Program-made: the position numbers and the translations under genes
Part shown: positions 43,706 through 52,587 of the stretch, piece after piece
How the letters are laid out: each line of letters starts with the position of its first letter
Position numbering within the stretch: the first letter of the stretch is position 1
Assembly (NCBI GenBank): GCA_965227805.1
Contig: CBDDGJ010000001.1
Location: forward strand, 1 to 64,000
DNA length: 64,000 nt
Reading direction: 5' to 3'
Source: CBDDGJ01 sp965227805
Lineage (GTDB): Bacteria; Pseudomonadota; Alphaproteobacteria; RS24
Notes under the pieces: generated by a model
The model's database searches: none
What the model was told of the DNA's origin: nothing
The model's input: the letters and a program-made list of their open reading frames with translations, nothing else

Positions 43706-44475
43706 ATGCCGATTTTCCGGGGTATAGGCTTTTACAATTTGGTGAAATTGATAGCACCAATGAAGAAGCAAAACGCCTGGGCGCACAAGGTGAAACGCAT
43801 GCATGCTGGATAATGGCGGAACGTCAAAATGCTGGGCGCGGGCGGCGCGCGCGGCAATGGGACTCACCACGCGGTAATTTGATGACCACACTTTATTTGC
43901 CCGAACGCATGGCGTTGACGAAAGCAGGCTTTTTCTCTTTTATTGCCGGACTTGCTTTGTTTGATACGGTTGCGCATTTTATTACCGCTACGCAAACACA
44001 AAAAGCGCTTCGCTTGAAATGGCCGAATGATTTACTATTCAACAACGCAAAAATTGCCGGTATTTTATTAGAGACAGCGTCGCTGGAAAATGAAATGATT
44101 AGCTGGATTGCGATTGGTATTGGGCTTAATTTACGCTATTTTCCCACAGATACACCTTATCCAGCCACTGCGCTTTTACCGGCAACGGGGGTGGAGGTAT
44201 CACCTCTTGACGCCCAGAAAGTTTTAGCGGCACGTTTTACACATTATAAAACTTTATATGAGGCGCAAGGGTTTTCTGCCCTTAGAGATTTATGGATGAT
44301 GCGGGCGCAAGGCAAGGGAGAGCGGGTTTTCGTTCGTCTACCGCAAGCAACAAAAGTGGGTATATTTAATGATATAAATGAAACTGGTGCTCTTATCTTG
44401 CAGTTGGATAATGGGCAAAGGGAAGACATATTCGTCGGTGATGTATATTTTGATCCTCCTGATGGAGGCAGATGA
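43699..44475 (+). CDS. birA: Biotin--[acetyl-CoA-carboxylase] ligase, without repressor domain
   Basis: 258 aa. It starts directly with the catalytic domain (EIDSTNEEAKRLG) and has the biotinyl-AMP loop AGRGRRARQW and KWPNDLLFNNAKIAGILLE. The N-terminal helix-turn-helix of bifunctional BirA is absent, so it only attaches biotin. Following nuoN is its usual place in alphaproteobacteria. Confidence 0.93.
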   Translation: MVNADFPGYRLLQFGEIDSTNEEAKRLGAQGETHACWIMAERQNAGRGRRARQWDSPRGNLMTTLYLPERMALTKAGFFSFIAGLALFDTVAHFITATQTQKALRLKWPNDLLFNNAKIAGILLETASLENEMISWIAIGIGLNLRYFPTDTPYPATALLPATGVEVSPLDAQKVLAARFTHYKTLYEAQGFSALRDLWMMRAQGKGERVFVRLPQATKVGIFNDINETGALILQLDNGQREDIFVGDVYFDPPDGGR

Positions 44476-46125
44476 ATGAACGGCAAGATGCTTTTTCTAC
44501 CACTTGGTGGCACAGGTGAAATCGGCATGAATTGCAATCTTTATGGATTTGCGGATGGAAAACATACGCACTGGATTATGGTGGATGCAGGTGTGAGCTT
44601 TGCCCCGCCCGCTATGCCGGGGATTGATCTTATTATGCCCGATTTAGAGTTTATCGCGCAGCAAAAAGAAAATTTGCTTGGCTTATTTTTAACCCATGGG
44701 CATGAAGACCATATTGGTGCTGTCGGGCATTTGTGGCGATATATGCGCTGCCCGATTTATGCCACTGCTTTTACAGCTGAATTGGTGCGTGGAAAATTGG
44801 CCGAGGCGGGTTTGGATGATGTGCCGTTACAATGTGTTACGCCGGGCGATGTGATAAGGCAGGGTAATTTTTCGGTTGATTATATTGGCCTTACCCACTC
44901 CATTGCCGAGGCGCATGGATTGCTTATTGAAACACCTGCAGGGCGTGCCTTTCATACGGGAGATTGGAAAATAGATCCCGCGCCGCTTATTGGTGCACCG
45001 ACACAAATTGAACGTCTAAAAGAGATTGGTGCCCAGGGCATTGATGCGATTATTTGTGATAGCACCAATGTTTTGAATGCTGGTCGCGCAGGGTCTGAAG
45101 CAAAAATATATCAAGACTTACATGATACGATTGCCGATAAAACGGGTCGTGTCGTGGTGACCGGTTTTGCCTCTAATGTCGCGCGCATGCACTCTGTTGC
45201 GCGTGCGGCACAAGCGCATGGCCGCCATATTTGCTTGCTTGGGTGGGGTATGCATAAAATTTATAATGCAGCAAAATCCAGCGGTTATTTTGCTGATTTT
45301 CCCGAACTTATTGCAGAAGATCATGCTGGGTTTTTTCCGTCAGAAAAAATCTTATTTTTATGCACCGGCAGTCAAGGGGAGCCTAATGCGGCTTTGGCGC
45401 GGCTTGCTGAAGATAGGCATCCGCATATTACGCTTGATAAAAATGATTGCGTTATATTTTCTGCGCGTATGATTCCAGGAAATGAAGCGGATATTTTGCG
45501 TTTACATAATTTATTGGTATCACGCGGAATTGAGGTTATCACTGCACAGCGTGATTATTTGCACGCATCGGGGCATCCTTGCCGCGATGAGTTGGCCGAC
45601 ATGTATGGGTGGATTAAGCCCCGCGCTGCTATTCCAGTGCATGGTGAGGCACGGCACCTAATCGAACATGCACGTTTTGCATCTGAATTAGGCGTTCAGG
45701 AACCGTTGCAGATTTTTAATGGTGATATGGTGCGCCTTGCGCCAGCACCAACCCGTATGGTTGAAAAGGTGAAAGCGGGAAGAGTATATTGCGATGGAAA
45801 TATAATCGTGACAGCTGATAATGAAGCAATAAAGCAGCGTAAAAAATTAGCTTATGGGGGTGTTGTGCTTGTCACTATTATTGTAGATCAATCCGGTTAT
45901 TTGCGTGCCTCTCCCAAAATTGACCTAATGGGTGTGCCGGAATATGATAATAATGGCATAGACATGAAAGCGTGGGTGTGCGAGGCTGTGGATAGGACAA
46001 TTCCGAAAACTGAAAAAATTGCCCTGAAAGGGGGGGCGGATAAAATTCGCATTTCAGTGAGGCGTATAGTGCGGCAACATTACGGTAAAAAAATAGCTGT
46101 GCGCGTCAAACTTATTGAAATTTAG
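44476..46125 (+). CDS. rnj: Ribonuclease J
   Basis: 549 aa. Metallo-beta-lactamase/beta-CASP RNase with LTHGHEDHIGAVGH (zinc ligands, about 72-85), SIAEAHGLLIETPAGRAFHTGDWK, the beta-CASP segment with LCTGSQGEPNAAL, and PVHGEARHLIEH. It has 5'-exonuclease and endonuclease activity in rRNA and mRNA processing. Its ATG follows the birA stop without a gap. Confidence 0.95.
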   Translation: MNGKMLFLPLGGTGEIGMNCNLYGFADGKHTHWIMVDAGVSFAPPAMPGIDLIMPDLEFIAQQKENLLGLFLTHGHEDHIGAVGHLWRYMRCPIYATAFTAELVRGKLAEAGLDDVPLQCVTPGDVIRQGNFSVDYIGLTHSIAEAHGLLIETPAGRAFHTGDWKIDPAPLIGAPTQIERLKEIGAQGIDAIICDSTNVLNAGRAGSEAKIYQDLHDTIADKTGRVVVTGFASNVARMHSVARAAQAHGRHICLLGWGMHKIYNAAKSSGYFADFPELIAEDHAGFFPSEKILFLCTGSQGEPNAALARLAEDRHPHITLDKNDCVIFSARMIPGNEADILRLHNLLVSRGIEVITAQRDYLHASGHPCRDELADMYGWIKPRAAIPVHGEARHLIEHARFASELGVQEPLQIFNGDMVRLAPAPTRMVEKVKAGRVYCDGNIIVTADNEAIKQRKKLAYGGVVLVTIIVDQSGYLRASPKIDLMGVPEYDNNGIDMKAWVCEAVDRTIPKTEKIALKGGADKIRISVRRIVRQHYGKKIAVRVKLIEI

Positions 46126-46162
46126 GCTATATATTTGTATCACATAGATATGGAGGTTTGAA

Positions 46163-46567
46163 ATGATTGGAAATTTGAATCATGTTGCAATCGCAGTGCC
46201 GGATGTTGAGGCAGCAGCGATGACATATAAGGAAACTCTAGGCGCGCGTATATCCGCCCCTTTGCCGTTACCCGCGCATGGGGTAACGACAATATTTGTT
46301 GAACTGCCCAATACAAAAATAGAGCTTATTGAGCCTTTAGGTGAAAATTCACCCATAGCCGGCTATTTGGACAAAAACCCGAAAGGGGGCATGCATCACA
46401 TATGTTATGAGGTGGAAGATATTTATCAGGCACGCGATCGGATGATTGAACAAGGCGCCACAATAACGGGCACAGGTGAACCCACTATTGGTGCGCATGG
46501 CAAGCCGGTTATTTTCTTACACCCGAAAGATTTTTGTGGCACATTGGTTGAGCTTGAGCAGGTCTGA
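46163..46567 (+). CDS. mce: Methylmalonyl-CoA epimerase
   Basis: 134 aa vicinal-oxygen-chelate fold. Metal ligands appear as His in LNHVAIAVPD, His in GGMHHICYEV and Glu in GTLVELEQ. It converts the methylmalonyl-CoA epimers in propionate use. GGAGG lies 7 bases before the ATG. It overlaps the next gene by one base. Confidence 0.92.
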   Translation: MIGNLNHVAIAVPDVEAAAMTYKETLGARISAPLPLPAHGVTTIFVELPNTKIELIEPLGENSPIAGYLDKNPKGGMHHICYEVEDIYQARDRMIEQGATITGTGEPTIGAHGKPVIFLHPKDFCGTLVELEQV

Positions 46568-46851
46568 TGGTTGAGATTAGCTTTGCATTTGGTGTTGCTA
46601 TTTATTTTATCACTTGGTTTTTGACACTCTTTATGATTTTGCCTTTTGGTGTGCGGACGCAGGCCGAAGCAGGCGAGGTCGAAAGCGGCACAGCACCAAG
46701 CGCGCCGGTTAATCACTATATATGGCGTAAATTCTTTTTCACGACTATTTTAGCAGGATTATTTTATGCTGGCATTTATTGGTTTTTGACGGGAGATGCC
46801 TATTTAGCCGTGGCTGATTGGTTTTTTGATCCGATAAAGCCTGCAACATAA
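46567..46851 (+). CDS. DUF1467 family membrane protein
   Basis: 94 aa, two membrane helices (about 5-28 and 54-76) joined by a loop with FGVRTQAEAGEVESGTAPSAP. The family is alphaproteobacterial, of unknown function, and commonly follows mce, as here (TGATG junction). It is the last gene of the long plus-strand run from nuoA. Confidence 0.88.
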   Translation: MVEISFAFGVAIYFITWFLTLFMILPFGVRTQAEAGEVESGTAPSAPVNHYIWRKFFFTTILAGLFYAGIYWFLTGDAYLAVADWFFDPIKPAT

Positions 46852-46946
46852 AAAGCGGAGTCCGATGAAAGACTCCGCTCTTGTGACCCCAAATAGATGG
46901 GGAAGGTTCCTCCCAGACCCAAAAGCGTGATATGCTTTTTCACATA
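46849..46946 (-). ncRNA. Candidate small RNA on the minus strand
   Basis: On the minus strand TTGCAT (46980-46975), 16 bases and TATCAT (46958-46953) form a promoter. About 98 bases follow without a conserved ORF and with four hairpins: AAAAGC/GCTTTT, GGGA/TCCC around GGAACCT, CCCC/GGGG around ATCTATTT, and a 9-bp terminator AGCGGAGTC/GACTCCGCT (46871-46879 with 46854-46862) followed by five T. The GGGAGGAA motif recalls the suhB/mmgR (alpha-r14) RNAs of alphaproteobacteria, from memory and unverified. It is convergent with the DUF1467 gene. Confidence 0.6.
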
Positions 46947-46998
46947 AGTATGATGATACGCAAACAATACGCTCATGCAAGTAAAATATGCCATTTTC

Positions 46999-47027
46999 AT
47001 GACAAAATTAGTCTATAGGCATATATC
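46999..47027 (+). promoter_or_regulatory. Possible proS promoter
   Basis: ATGACA (46999-47004), 17 bases, then TATATC (47022-47027), about 50 bases before the proS ATG. It is divergent from the small-RNA promoter at 46953-46980. Confidence 0.35.
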
Positions 47028-47075
47028 TATACGTGCTATATTCTTAAAAATCAGACGAATGAATAAAGGTGTTTT

Positions 47076-48407
47076 ATGCGTTTATCGCAGTATTTTTTAC
47101 CGACATTAAAAGAAAATCCGGCTGAAGCGCAAATTATATCGCACCGGCTGATGCTGCGGGCAGGGCTTGTGCGCCAAAGCGCAGCGGGAATTTATGTGTG
47201 GCTTCCTTTGGGATTGCGCGTGCTTAGGAATATAGAACAAATTATTCGGGAAGAACAAAACAGAGCCGGCGCAATAGAAGTGTTGATGCCGACATTGCAA
47301 TCGGCTGATTTATGGCGTGAATCTGGTAGGTTGGATGGCTATGGTAAGGAAATGTTACGGATAAAAGATCGTCATGCGCGTGATCTGCTTTATGGGCCAA
47401 CGAATGAAGAGCAAATCACGCAAATCTTTCGCGATAATATTCGTAGCTATCGCGATTTACCGCGTAACCTTTACCATATTCAATGGAAGTTTCGTGATGA
47501 AATTCGCCCACGTTTTGGCGTGATGCGTGGGCGTGAATTTTTGATGAAAGACGGCTATAGTTTTGATTTGGATGAAGCAGGCGCGCGGCAATCTTACCAA
47601 AAAATGTTTGTTGCTTATTTGCGTAGCTTTGCCCGCATGGGGTTGCGCGCTTTACCTATGGCTGCCGATACGGGGCCGATTGGCGGTGATTTAAGCCATG
47701 AATTTATTATTCTGGCAGAAACGGGGGAGTCGGAGGTGTTTTGCCATGCCGATTTATTGCGTTTATCCATTCCGGAAACAGATGATCTGCAAAATTTGGA
47801 GATGATTATTGAGCGTTTTACCTCACTTTACGCGGCGACGGATGATATGTATGATGCGCATAAGTTTCACGCGCATGTGCCGCAAGATAAACGTATTCAA
47901 ACGCGCGGTATTGAGGTTGGACATATTTTTTATTTCGGAACAAAATATACTGCACCTATGGGGTGCACAGTTATGGATGCGAAAGGTGAGACTGTCGCAT
48001 TGCATAGCGGGTCTTATGGCATTGGGGTATCCCGCCTGGTTGGCGGTATTATTGAAGCCTTTCATGATGAACAGGGGATTCAATGGCCCTGGTCGGTGGC
48101 ACCGTTTAAGGTTGGGTTAATCAACCTTAAAGTCGGGGATGCACAAACCGATGCGCGATGTGAAGACTTATATGCGGCACTTCGGGCACAAAACTGTGAT
48201 GTGCTTTACGATGATCGCGATGAGCGGGCGGGTGCAAAATTTTCTGATATGGATTTAATCGGTTTACCATGGCAAGTCGTTATTGGGCCGAAGGGGGTGG
48301 CGGCCAATGAGGTCGAAATAAAAAATCGTATGACCAATGAAAAGCAAATGATTCCTTATGAAGATGCGCTTAATGTGTTAACCCACCCGCCGGAGCAAGC
48401 GATATGA
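47076..48407 (+). CDS. proS: Prolyl-tRNA synthetase (short, alphaproteobacterial type)
   Basis: 443 aa class II synthetase. Motif 1 region LLPLGLRVLRNIEQIIREEQNRAG-type, motif 2 FRDEIRPRFGVMRGREFLMKDGYSF, and motif 3 GIGVSRLVGGIIE near 318, followed by the anticodon-binding domain. It lacks the large editing insertion of E. coli ProRS, as usual for alphaproteobacteria. Its stop overlaps lolC by four bases. Confidence 0.95.
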   Translation: MRLSQYFLPTLKENPAEAQIISHRLMLRAGLVRQSAAGIYVWLPLGLRVLRNIEQIIREEQNRAGAIEVLMPTLQSADLWRESGRLDGYGKEMLRIKDRHARDLLYGPTNEEQITQIFRDNIRSYRDLPRNLYHIQWKFRDEIRPRFGVMRGREFLMKDGYSFDLDEAGARQSYQKMFVAYLRSFARMGLRALPMAADTGPIGGDLSHEFIILAETGESEVFCHADLLRLSIPETDDLQNLEMIIERFTSLYAATDDMYDAHKFHAHVPQDKRIQTRGIEVGHIFYFGTKYTAPMGCTVMDAKGETVALHSGSYGIGVSRLVGGIIEAFHDEQGIQWPWSVAPFKVGLINLKVGDAQTDARCEDLYAALRAQNCDVLYDDRDERAGAKFSDMDLIGLPWQVVIGPKGVAANEVEIKNRMTNEKQMIPYEDALNVLTHPPEQAI

Positions 48408-49663
48408 GTGCGCCCTTTGGTTTATTGGAATGGCATATTGTCGGGCGTTATTTGCGTGCCCGCCGGCAGGAGGGGTTTATCTCCTTCATCGCTCTCATTT
48501 CTTTTATCGGTATTATGTTGGGGGTCGCCACGCTAATCGTGGTAATGGCGGTGATGAACGGGTTTCGCGCTGATTTACTCGATCGTATTTTGGGGGTGAG
48601 CGGGCATGCGCTTGTGCGTAATGCACAGATTGAGCTTGAAAATGCTGATGCGCTTATTGAAAAACTAACCGCAATAGAGGGCGTTAAATCTGCGTCACCC
48701 ATGCTGGATGGACAAGCCATGATTTCTTTGCATAAGGGGCGTGTTGTTCGTGGGGTGATGATACGCGGTATGCCGATAGACAAATTCGCCTATTTACCAG
48801 CTTTGGCAGGGCGTATTGAACAAGGGGCATTAGCCGATTTAGCCGATCAAAAAAGCATTGCCATAGGTGTCCGCTTAGCAGAAAATTACGGAATTGGTTT
48901 GGGCGATAAGGTGACATTGATCACGCCGCAAGGAACCATCACGCCTTTTGGTATGGTGCCCCTTGTGAAGTCTTATCGAGTAAGAGCTGTTTTTAATATT
49001 GGGCTTTCGGATTATGATTCGGGGGTTGTGCTTTTACCGCTTGCGGCAACACAACAATTATTCGGACGCGATGAAAAGGCAGGTGTTATTGAAGTTATGT
49101 TTGATGACCCTGAAAAGGTAGATAGTATTGCCCCGCTCATTCGCGAAGCTGTAGGAAATGAGTTTCGGGTTACGGATTGGAAACGGTCTAATGCCACGCT
49201 TTCCGGTGCGCTTGAGGTAGAGCGCAATGTAATGTTTCTTATTTTAACACTTATTTTATTGGTCGCTTCTTTGAATATTGTCTCAGGTCTGGTCATGCTG
49301 GTGCGTGATAAGGGGCGTGATATCGCCGTTATGCGTTCTATGGGCGCGCATCGGGGAATGATATTGCGTATTTTCTTCTTAACGGGTGCAAGTATTGGTG
49401 TTGCGGGCACCTTATTTGGTGTTCTTTTGGGCGTGATATTTTGCACCTATATTGAAGAAATTCGGCAATTTTTAATATGGATTACCGGTGCGGAAATTTT
49501 TTCTGCCGAGATTTATTTTCTCGATAAAATGCCGGCGCGTATGGAATTGCCTGAAGTTATGAGCGTGGTGATTATGGCACTGGTGCTGTCTTTTATATCA
49601 ACACTTTATCCGGCTTGGCGTGCGGCGCGCATGCAACCGGTTGAGGCATTGCGTTATGAGTGA
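48404..49663 (+). CDS. lolC: Lipoprotein-releasing permease LolC/LolE
   Basis: 419 aa. One N-terminal helix (about 24-48), a large periplasmic domain, and a C-terminal FtsX domain with three helices (LLVASLNIVSGLVMLV, ILRIFFLTGASIGVAGTLFGVLLG). As in many alphaproteobacteria only one permease gene is present, so it may act as a homodimer. With LolD it extracts lipoproteins from the inner membrane; the BspA-type lipoproteins of this window could be substrates. Confidence 0.92.
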   Translation: MSAPFGLLEWHIVGRYLRARRQEGFISFIALISFIGIMLGVATLIVVMAVMNGFRADLLDRILGVSGHALVRNAQIELENADALIEKLTAIEGVKSASPMLDGQAMISLHKGRVVRGVMIRGMPIDKFAYLPALAGRIEQGALADLADQKSIAIGVRLAENYGIGLGDKVTLITPQGTITPFGMVPLVKSYRVRAVFNIGLSDYDSGVVLLPLAATQQLFGRDEKAGVIEVMFDDPEKVDSIAPLIREAVGNEFRVTDWKRSNATLSGALEVERNVMFLILTLILLVASLNIVSGLVMLVRDKGRDIAVMRSMGAHRGMILRIFFLTGASIGVAGTLFGVLLGVIFCTYIEEIRQFLIWITGAEIFSAEIYFLDKMPARMELPEVMSVVIMALVLSFISTLYPAWRAARMQPVEALRYE

Positions 49664-50333
49664 ACCTGCTCTTATATTACACAGTATTGTTCAATCCTTC
49701 ACGCAAGGCGATAATACGCTTCAAGTCTTACGGGGAACGAATTTAACCATTCATGCCGGTGAAATTGTTGCTTTGCTCGGGCCTTCGGGATCGGGAAAAT
49801 CTTGCCTGTTACATTTGGCGGGGCTATTGGAAATGCCGGATGCAGGTGAGATTATCATCAATGGGGAAATCGTAACCAGAGATGATAAAGCGCGCACATT
49901 ATTACGGCAAAAATATATTGGTTTCATTTACCAGTTTCACAATCTGCTCCCCGAATTTTCTGCTTTGGAAAATGTAATGTTGCCGGCGCGCATAGCGGGT
50001 ATGACAAAGCGTGTGGCAAAGCAAAGAGCCCATGATTTACTCGGTGAGCTTGGTTTGCAGGGACGTGTGACACATTTGCCGGGGCAGCTCTCAGGGGGTG
50101 AGCAACAACGTGTTGCTATTGCGCGGGCTTTGATAAATGAACCGAAACTTGTGCTTGCGGATGAACCGACTGGTAGCCTTGATCAAACAACCGGGGCATA
50201 TGTGTTCGATCTATTGCTGGATATGGCACGGGCGCATAATGCGGGCGTGCTTATGGCAACGCATGATGAAACGCTTGCCCAGGCAGGTGATCGGATTACC
50301 CGCCTTAAACAAGGCGTGCTACAGATGCAATAG
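49656..50333 (+). CDS. lolD: Lipoprotein-releasing ATPase LolD
   Basis: 225 aa from MSEPALILHS; the ATG lies inside the lolC end (eight-base overlap). Walker A GPSGSGKSC, the LSGGEQQRVAIARAL signature, Walker B LVLADEPTGSLDQ. It powers the LolCDE transporter. Confidence 0.94.
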   Translation: MSEPALILHSIVQSFTQGDNTLQVLRGTNLTIHAGEIVALLGPSGSGKSCLLHLAGLLEMPDAGEIIINGEIVTRDDKARTLLRQKYIGFIYQFHNLLPEFSALENVMLPARIAGMTKRVAKQRAHDLLGELGLQGRVTHLPGQLSGGEQQRVAIARALINEPKLVLADEPTGSLDQTTGAYVFDLLLDMARAHNAGVLMATHDETLAQAGDRITRLKQGVLQMQ

Positions 50334-50337
50334 GGGC

Positions 50338-50838
50338 TTATTTATCACGAAATGAATCAAGGCTGACAATTTCTGCACTTTGCGGTTTTGTATTTATTGC
50401 TTCATTTTCTGTATCCGCTATATTTTCCGTATTGGCTTGGCTATGTGCTTCATCACGCGGCGGGGTTTCTTCTTGCGTATCTATATTTGTGTGATGGAAC
50501 TCAAGCCCAAATTCGACGCTTGGATCATAAAAGCGTGTAATGGCATCATAAGCGATATGTAAATCTTCGGGTTTGGACTCAAAATGCAGGCGCACTGAAA
50601 AATGTGTTTTATGCGCGGTAAGGTTTTCAAATTGGTGTTGTAAAATAATTGTCATATATTCAGGGTAACGTTGTTTAAGTGCAGGGCTTATAGTTACATT
50701 TTCTGCACGCGTATCAAATGTGATATAGAAATGATGCGCACCTGGCATGCCGGTTTCTGCAACTTGTGTAATCACGTCACGCAAAACCGCGCGCAATGCG
50801 TTTTGTGCGAGGTCTTGATAATTTATTTTTTGTGTCAT
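50338..50838 (-). CDS. sspB: ClpXP adaptor SspB, alphaproteobacterial type
   Basis: 166 aa. Residues 1-115 form the SspB substrate-binding fold (HHFYITFDTR, RYPEYMTIILQHQFENL, DPSVEFGLEF). A long acidic flexible linker rich in Glu, Asp and Asn follows, with a short C-terminal tail (VSLDSFRDK) that would contact ClpX. SspB delivers ssrA-tagged proteins to ClpXP. The ssrA gene lies immediately upstream on the same strand, about 12 bases away. Confidence 0.9.
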   Translation of the reverse strand: MTQKINYQDLAQNALRAVLRDVITQVAETGMPGAHHFYITFDTRAENVTISPALKQRYPEYMTIILQHQFENLTAHKTHFSVRLHFESKPEDLHIAYDAITRFYDPSVEFGLEFHHTNIDTQEETPPRDEAHSQANTENIADTENEAINTKPQSAEIVSLDSFRDK

Positions 50839-50849
50839 AGCGTTATTCC

Positions 50850-51165
50850 AGTTTAGTGGAAGGCTCCTGTTGCCGGGTGCCTTCCGAACCCCGCCTAACC
50901 CTTGCGACGGATTAGGGCTTTAGGTGAAATTCTGGCACCGCTTACGCAGCGACAGCAACTTCCGCATAGTTGTCATTTGCAACTAAAAAATGGCCCGATA
51001 ACGATGGTGCCATGCCGAGCGCCGGTTACTTCCTTTACGCCCTCGTCGATCCTGTTTCGCCCCCAAAATGGACTATATGGTGGAGGCGCCGGGTACTGCC
51101 CCCGGGTCCGATGGGTTTATTACGAAGCCCGTTTATCGCTATAGTCGAGCAAAGCCGACACCCCT
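50850..51165 (-). ncRNA. ssrA: tmRNA, circularly permuted two-piece form
   Basis: In minus-strand order the acceptor piece comes first. It ends with a T-arm CCGGG-GGCAGTA-CCCGG and CGCCTCC-A-CCA (CCA at 51080-51078). A 13-base intervening sequence (51077-51065) follows, then the coding piece, which begins GGGGGCGAAACAGGATCGAC at 51064. GGGGGCG pairs with CGCCTCC and leaves the G3-U70 wobble that identifies alanine. The tag reading frame is at 50980-50942: resume codon GCA, peptide ANDNYAEVAVAA, stop TAA. The 5' end near 51165 and 3' end near 50850 are estimates. Confidence 0.93.
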
Positions 51166-51250
51166 ATATACGCCTTTTATGTCTGGAAAAATAGGGGGTC
51201 ATGGTTATTTTTATTGCGGAATCTGTGTAAGATTCTTAATAATAGAGCTT

Positions 51251-52066
51251 ATGCAGACTTATCTTACATTTTTACGCCATGTGCTCGAGGAAGGTGTCAT
51301 ACGTGACGACCGCACCGGCACCGGCACGAAATCAATATTTGGTTATCAAATGCGTTTTGACTTGCAGGCTGGCTTTCCGCTGCTTACGACGAAAAAGCTG
51401 CATATGAAATCCATTATTTATGAGCTTTTATGGTTTTTGTCGGGTGACACAAATATCGCTTACTTAAAGCAAAATGGTGTATCGATTTGGGATGAATGGG
51501 CAGATGAAAATGGAGATTTAGGGCCAGTTTACGGGAAGCAATGGCGCAGCTGGCCGGATAAAAATGGTGAGACGATTGACCAAATTACGCGCCTTGTCGC
51601 ACAACTTAAAAATAATCCAAATTCACGTCGCCATATTGTTACGGCATGGAATCCACAAGATATTGACTCTATGGCCTTGCCGCCATGCCATTGCTTGTTT
51701 CAGTTTTTTGTTGCTCCCGATGATGCAGCACCAGCCGGGGGACGGCTATCTTGCCAACTTTATCAACGCTCTGCCGATATATTTTTAGGTGTTCCATTTA
51801 ACATTGCGTCCTATGCCTTGCTAACGCATATGGTGGCACAAATATGCGGTTTTTCGGTCGGTGAGTTTATCCATAGTTTTGGCGATGCACATTTATACCT
51901 TAATCATACCGAGCAAGCAAAAGAACAACTAAAGCGTATACCACGTGCACCGCCACGCCTTATTATGAATCGCGATGTTACGGATTTATTTTCCTTTCGC
52001 TATGAGGATTTTCATTTTGAAAATTATGATCCGCATCCGCATATTGCCGCCCCTGTTGCGGTATAA
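51251..52066 (+). CDS. thyA: Thymidylate synthase
   Basis: 271 aa from MQTYLTFLRHV. The frame is open further upstream only because it crosses the tmRNA. The catalytic Cys is in ALPPCHCLFQFFV, with RDDRTGTGT near the N-terminus, NPNSRRHIVTAWNP, and the C-terminal HPHIAAPVAV. It makes dTMP from dUMP and methylene-tetrahydrofolate, releasing dihydrofolate that FolA, the next gene, recycles. Confidence 0.95.
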   Translation: MQTYLTFLRHVLEEGVIRDDRTGTGTKSIFGYQMRFDLQAGFPLLTTKKLHMKSIIYELLWFLSGDTNIAYLKQNGVSIWDEWADENGDLGPVYGKQWRSWPDKNGETIDQITRLVAQLKNNPNSRRHIVTAWNPQDIDSMALPPCHCLFQFFVAPDDAAPAGGRLSCQLYQRSADIFLGVPFNIASYALLTHMVAQICGFSVGEFIHSFGDAHLYLNHTEQAKEQLKRIPRAPPRLIMNRDVTDLFSFRYEDFHFENYDPHPHIAAPVAV

Positions 52067-52078
52067 TGGAGTGGATTT

Positions 52079-52573
52079 ATGGAGATTCATATGATTGTTG
52101 CCGTGGCGGAAAATGGGGTGATTGCTCATAATGGTGAAATGCCGTGGCGTATGCCAAGTGATTTGCGTTATTTCAAGCAAATTACATTAGGCAAGCCGGT
52201 GATTATGGGGCGTAAAACATGGGAAACGCTTCCCACGGCTTTGCCGGGGCGGTTAAATATCGTCATTAGTGGATCACGTAAACCAAAGCAAGAGGATAAT
52301 ATCCATATTGTTCCCACAGGAGAGGCCGCGCTTGTTTGCGCGCAAGCATCGGGTGCCGAGGTGGCCATGATTATAGGGGGCGGGGAGATTTATACGTTTT
52401 ATGAAGCGCAGGCGCAGCGTATTTATCTTACGCGTATTCATGCCGAGCCGGAAGGTGATGTGTCTTTTCATTTGAGCGCGCCGCATTTATGGACAGAAAC
52501 ACAGCGGCACTTTCATAAGGCAGAGCAAGGCGATAGCCATGATTGTAGCTTTATTATTCTGGAACGTAAATAA
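52079..52573 (+). CDS. folA: Dihydrofolate reductase
   Basis: 164 aa. AENGVIAHNGEMPWRMPSDLRYF contains the catalytic acidic residue (Asp of SDL). VIMGRKTWETLP and MIIGGGEIYTFY bind NADPH. A second ATG four codons in (52091) also has a GGAG at a good distance. It follows thyA by 12 bases, the usual functional pair. Confidence 0.93.
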   Translation: MEIHMIVAVAENGVIAHNGEMPWRMPSDLRYFKQITLGKPVIMGRKTWETLPTALPGRLNIVISGSRKPKQEDNIHIVPTGEAALVCAQASGAEVAMIIGGGEIYTFYEAQAQRIYLTRIHAEPEGDVSFHLSAPHLWTETQRHFHKAEQGDSHDCSFIILERK

Positions 52574-52587
52574 ATGAGGTAGCTCTT

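Noticed and set aside
46800..47000. 66-aa minus-strand ORF over the small-RNA candidate
   Set aside because: It crosses the terminator and runs antisense into the DUF1467 gene; no binding site and no recognisable pattern.
51068..51250. N-terminal extension of thyA
   Set aside because: These bases are the acceptor piece and promoter region of the tmRNA on the opposite strand, and ThyA homology begins at the ATG at 51251.
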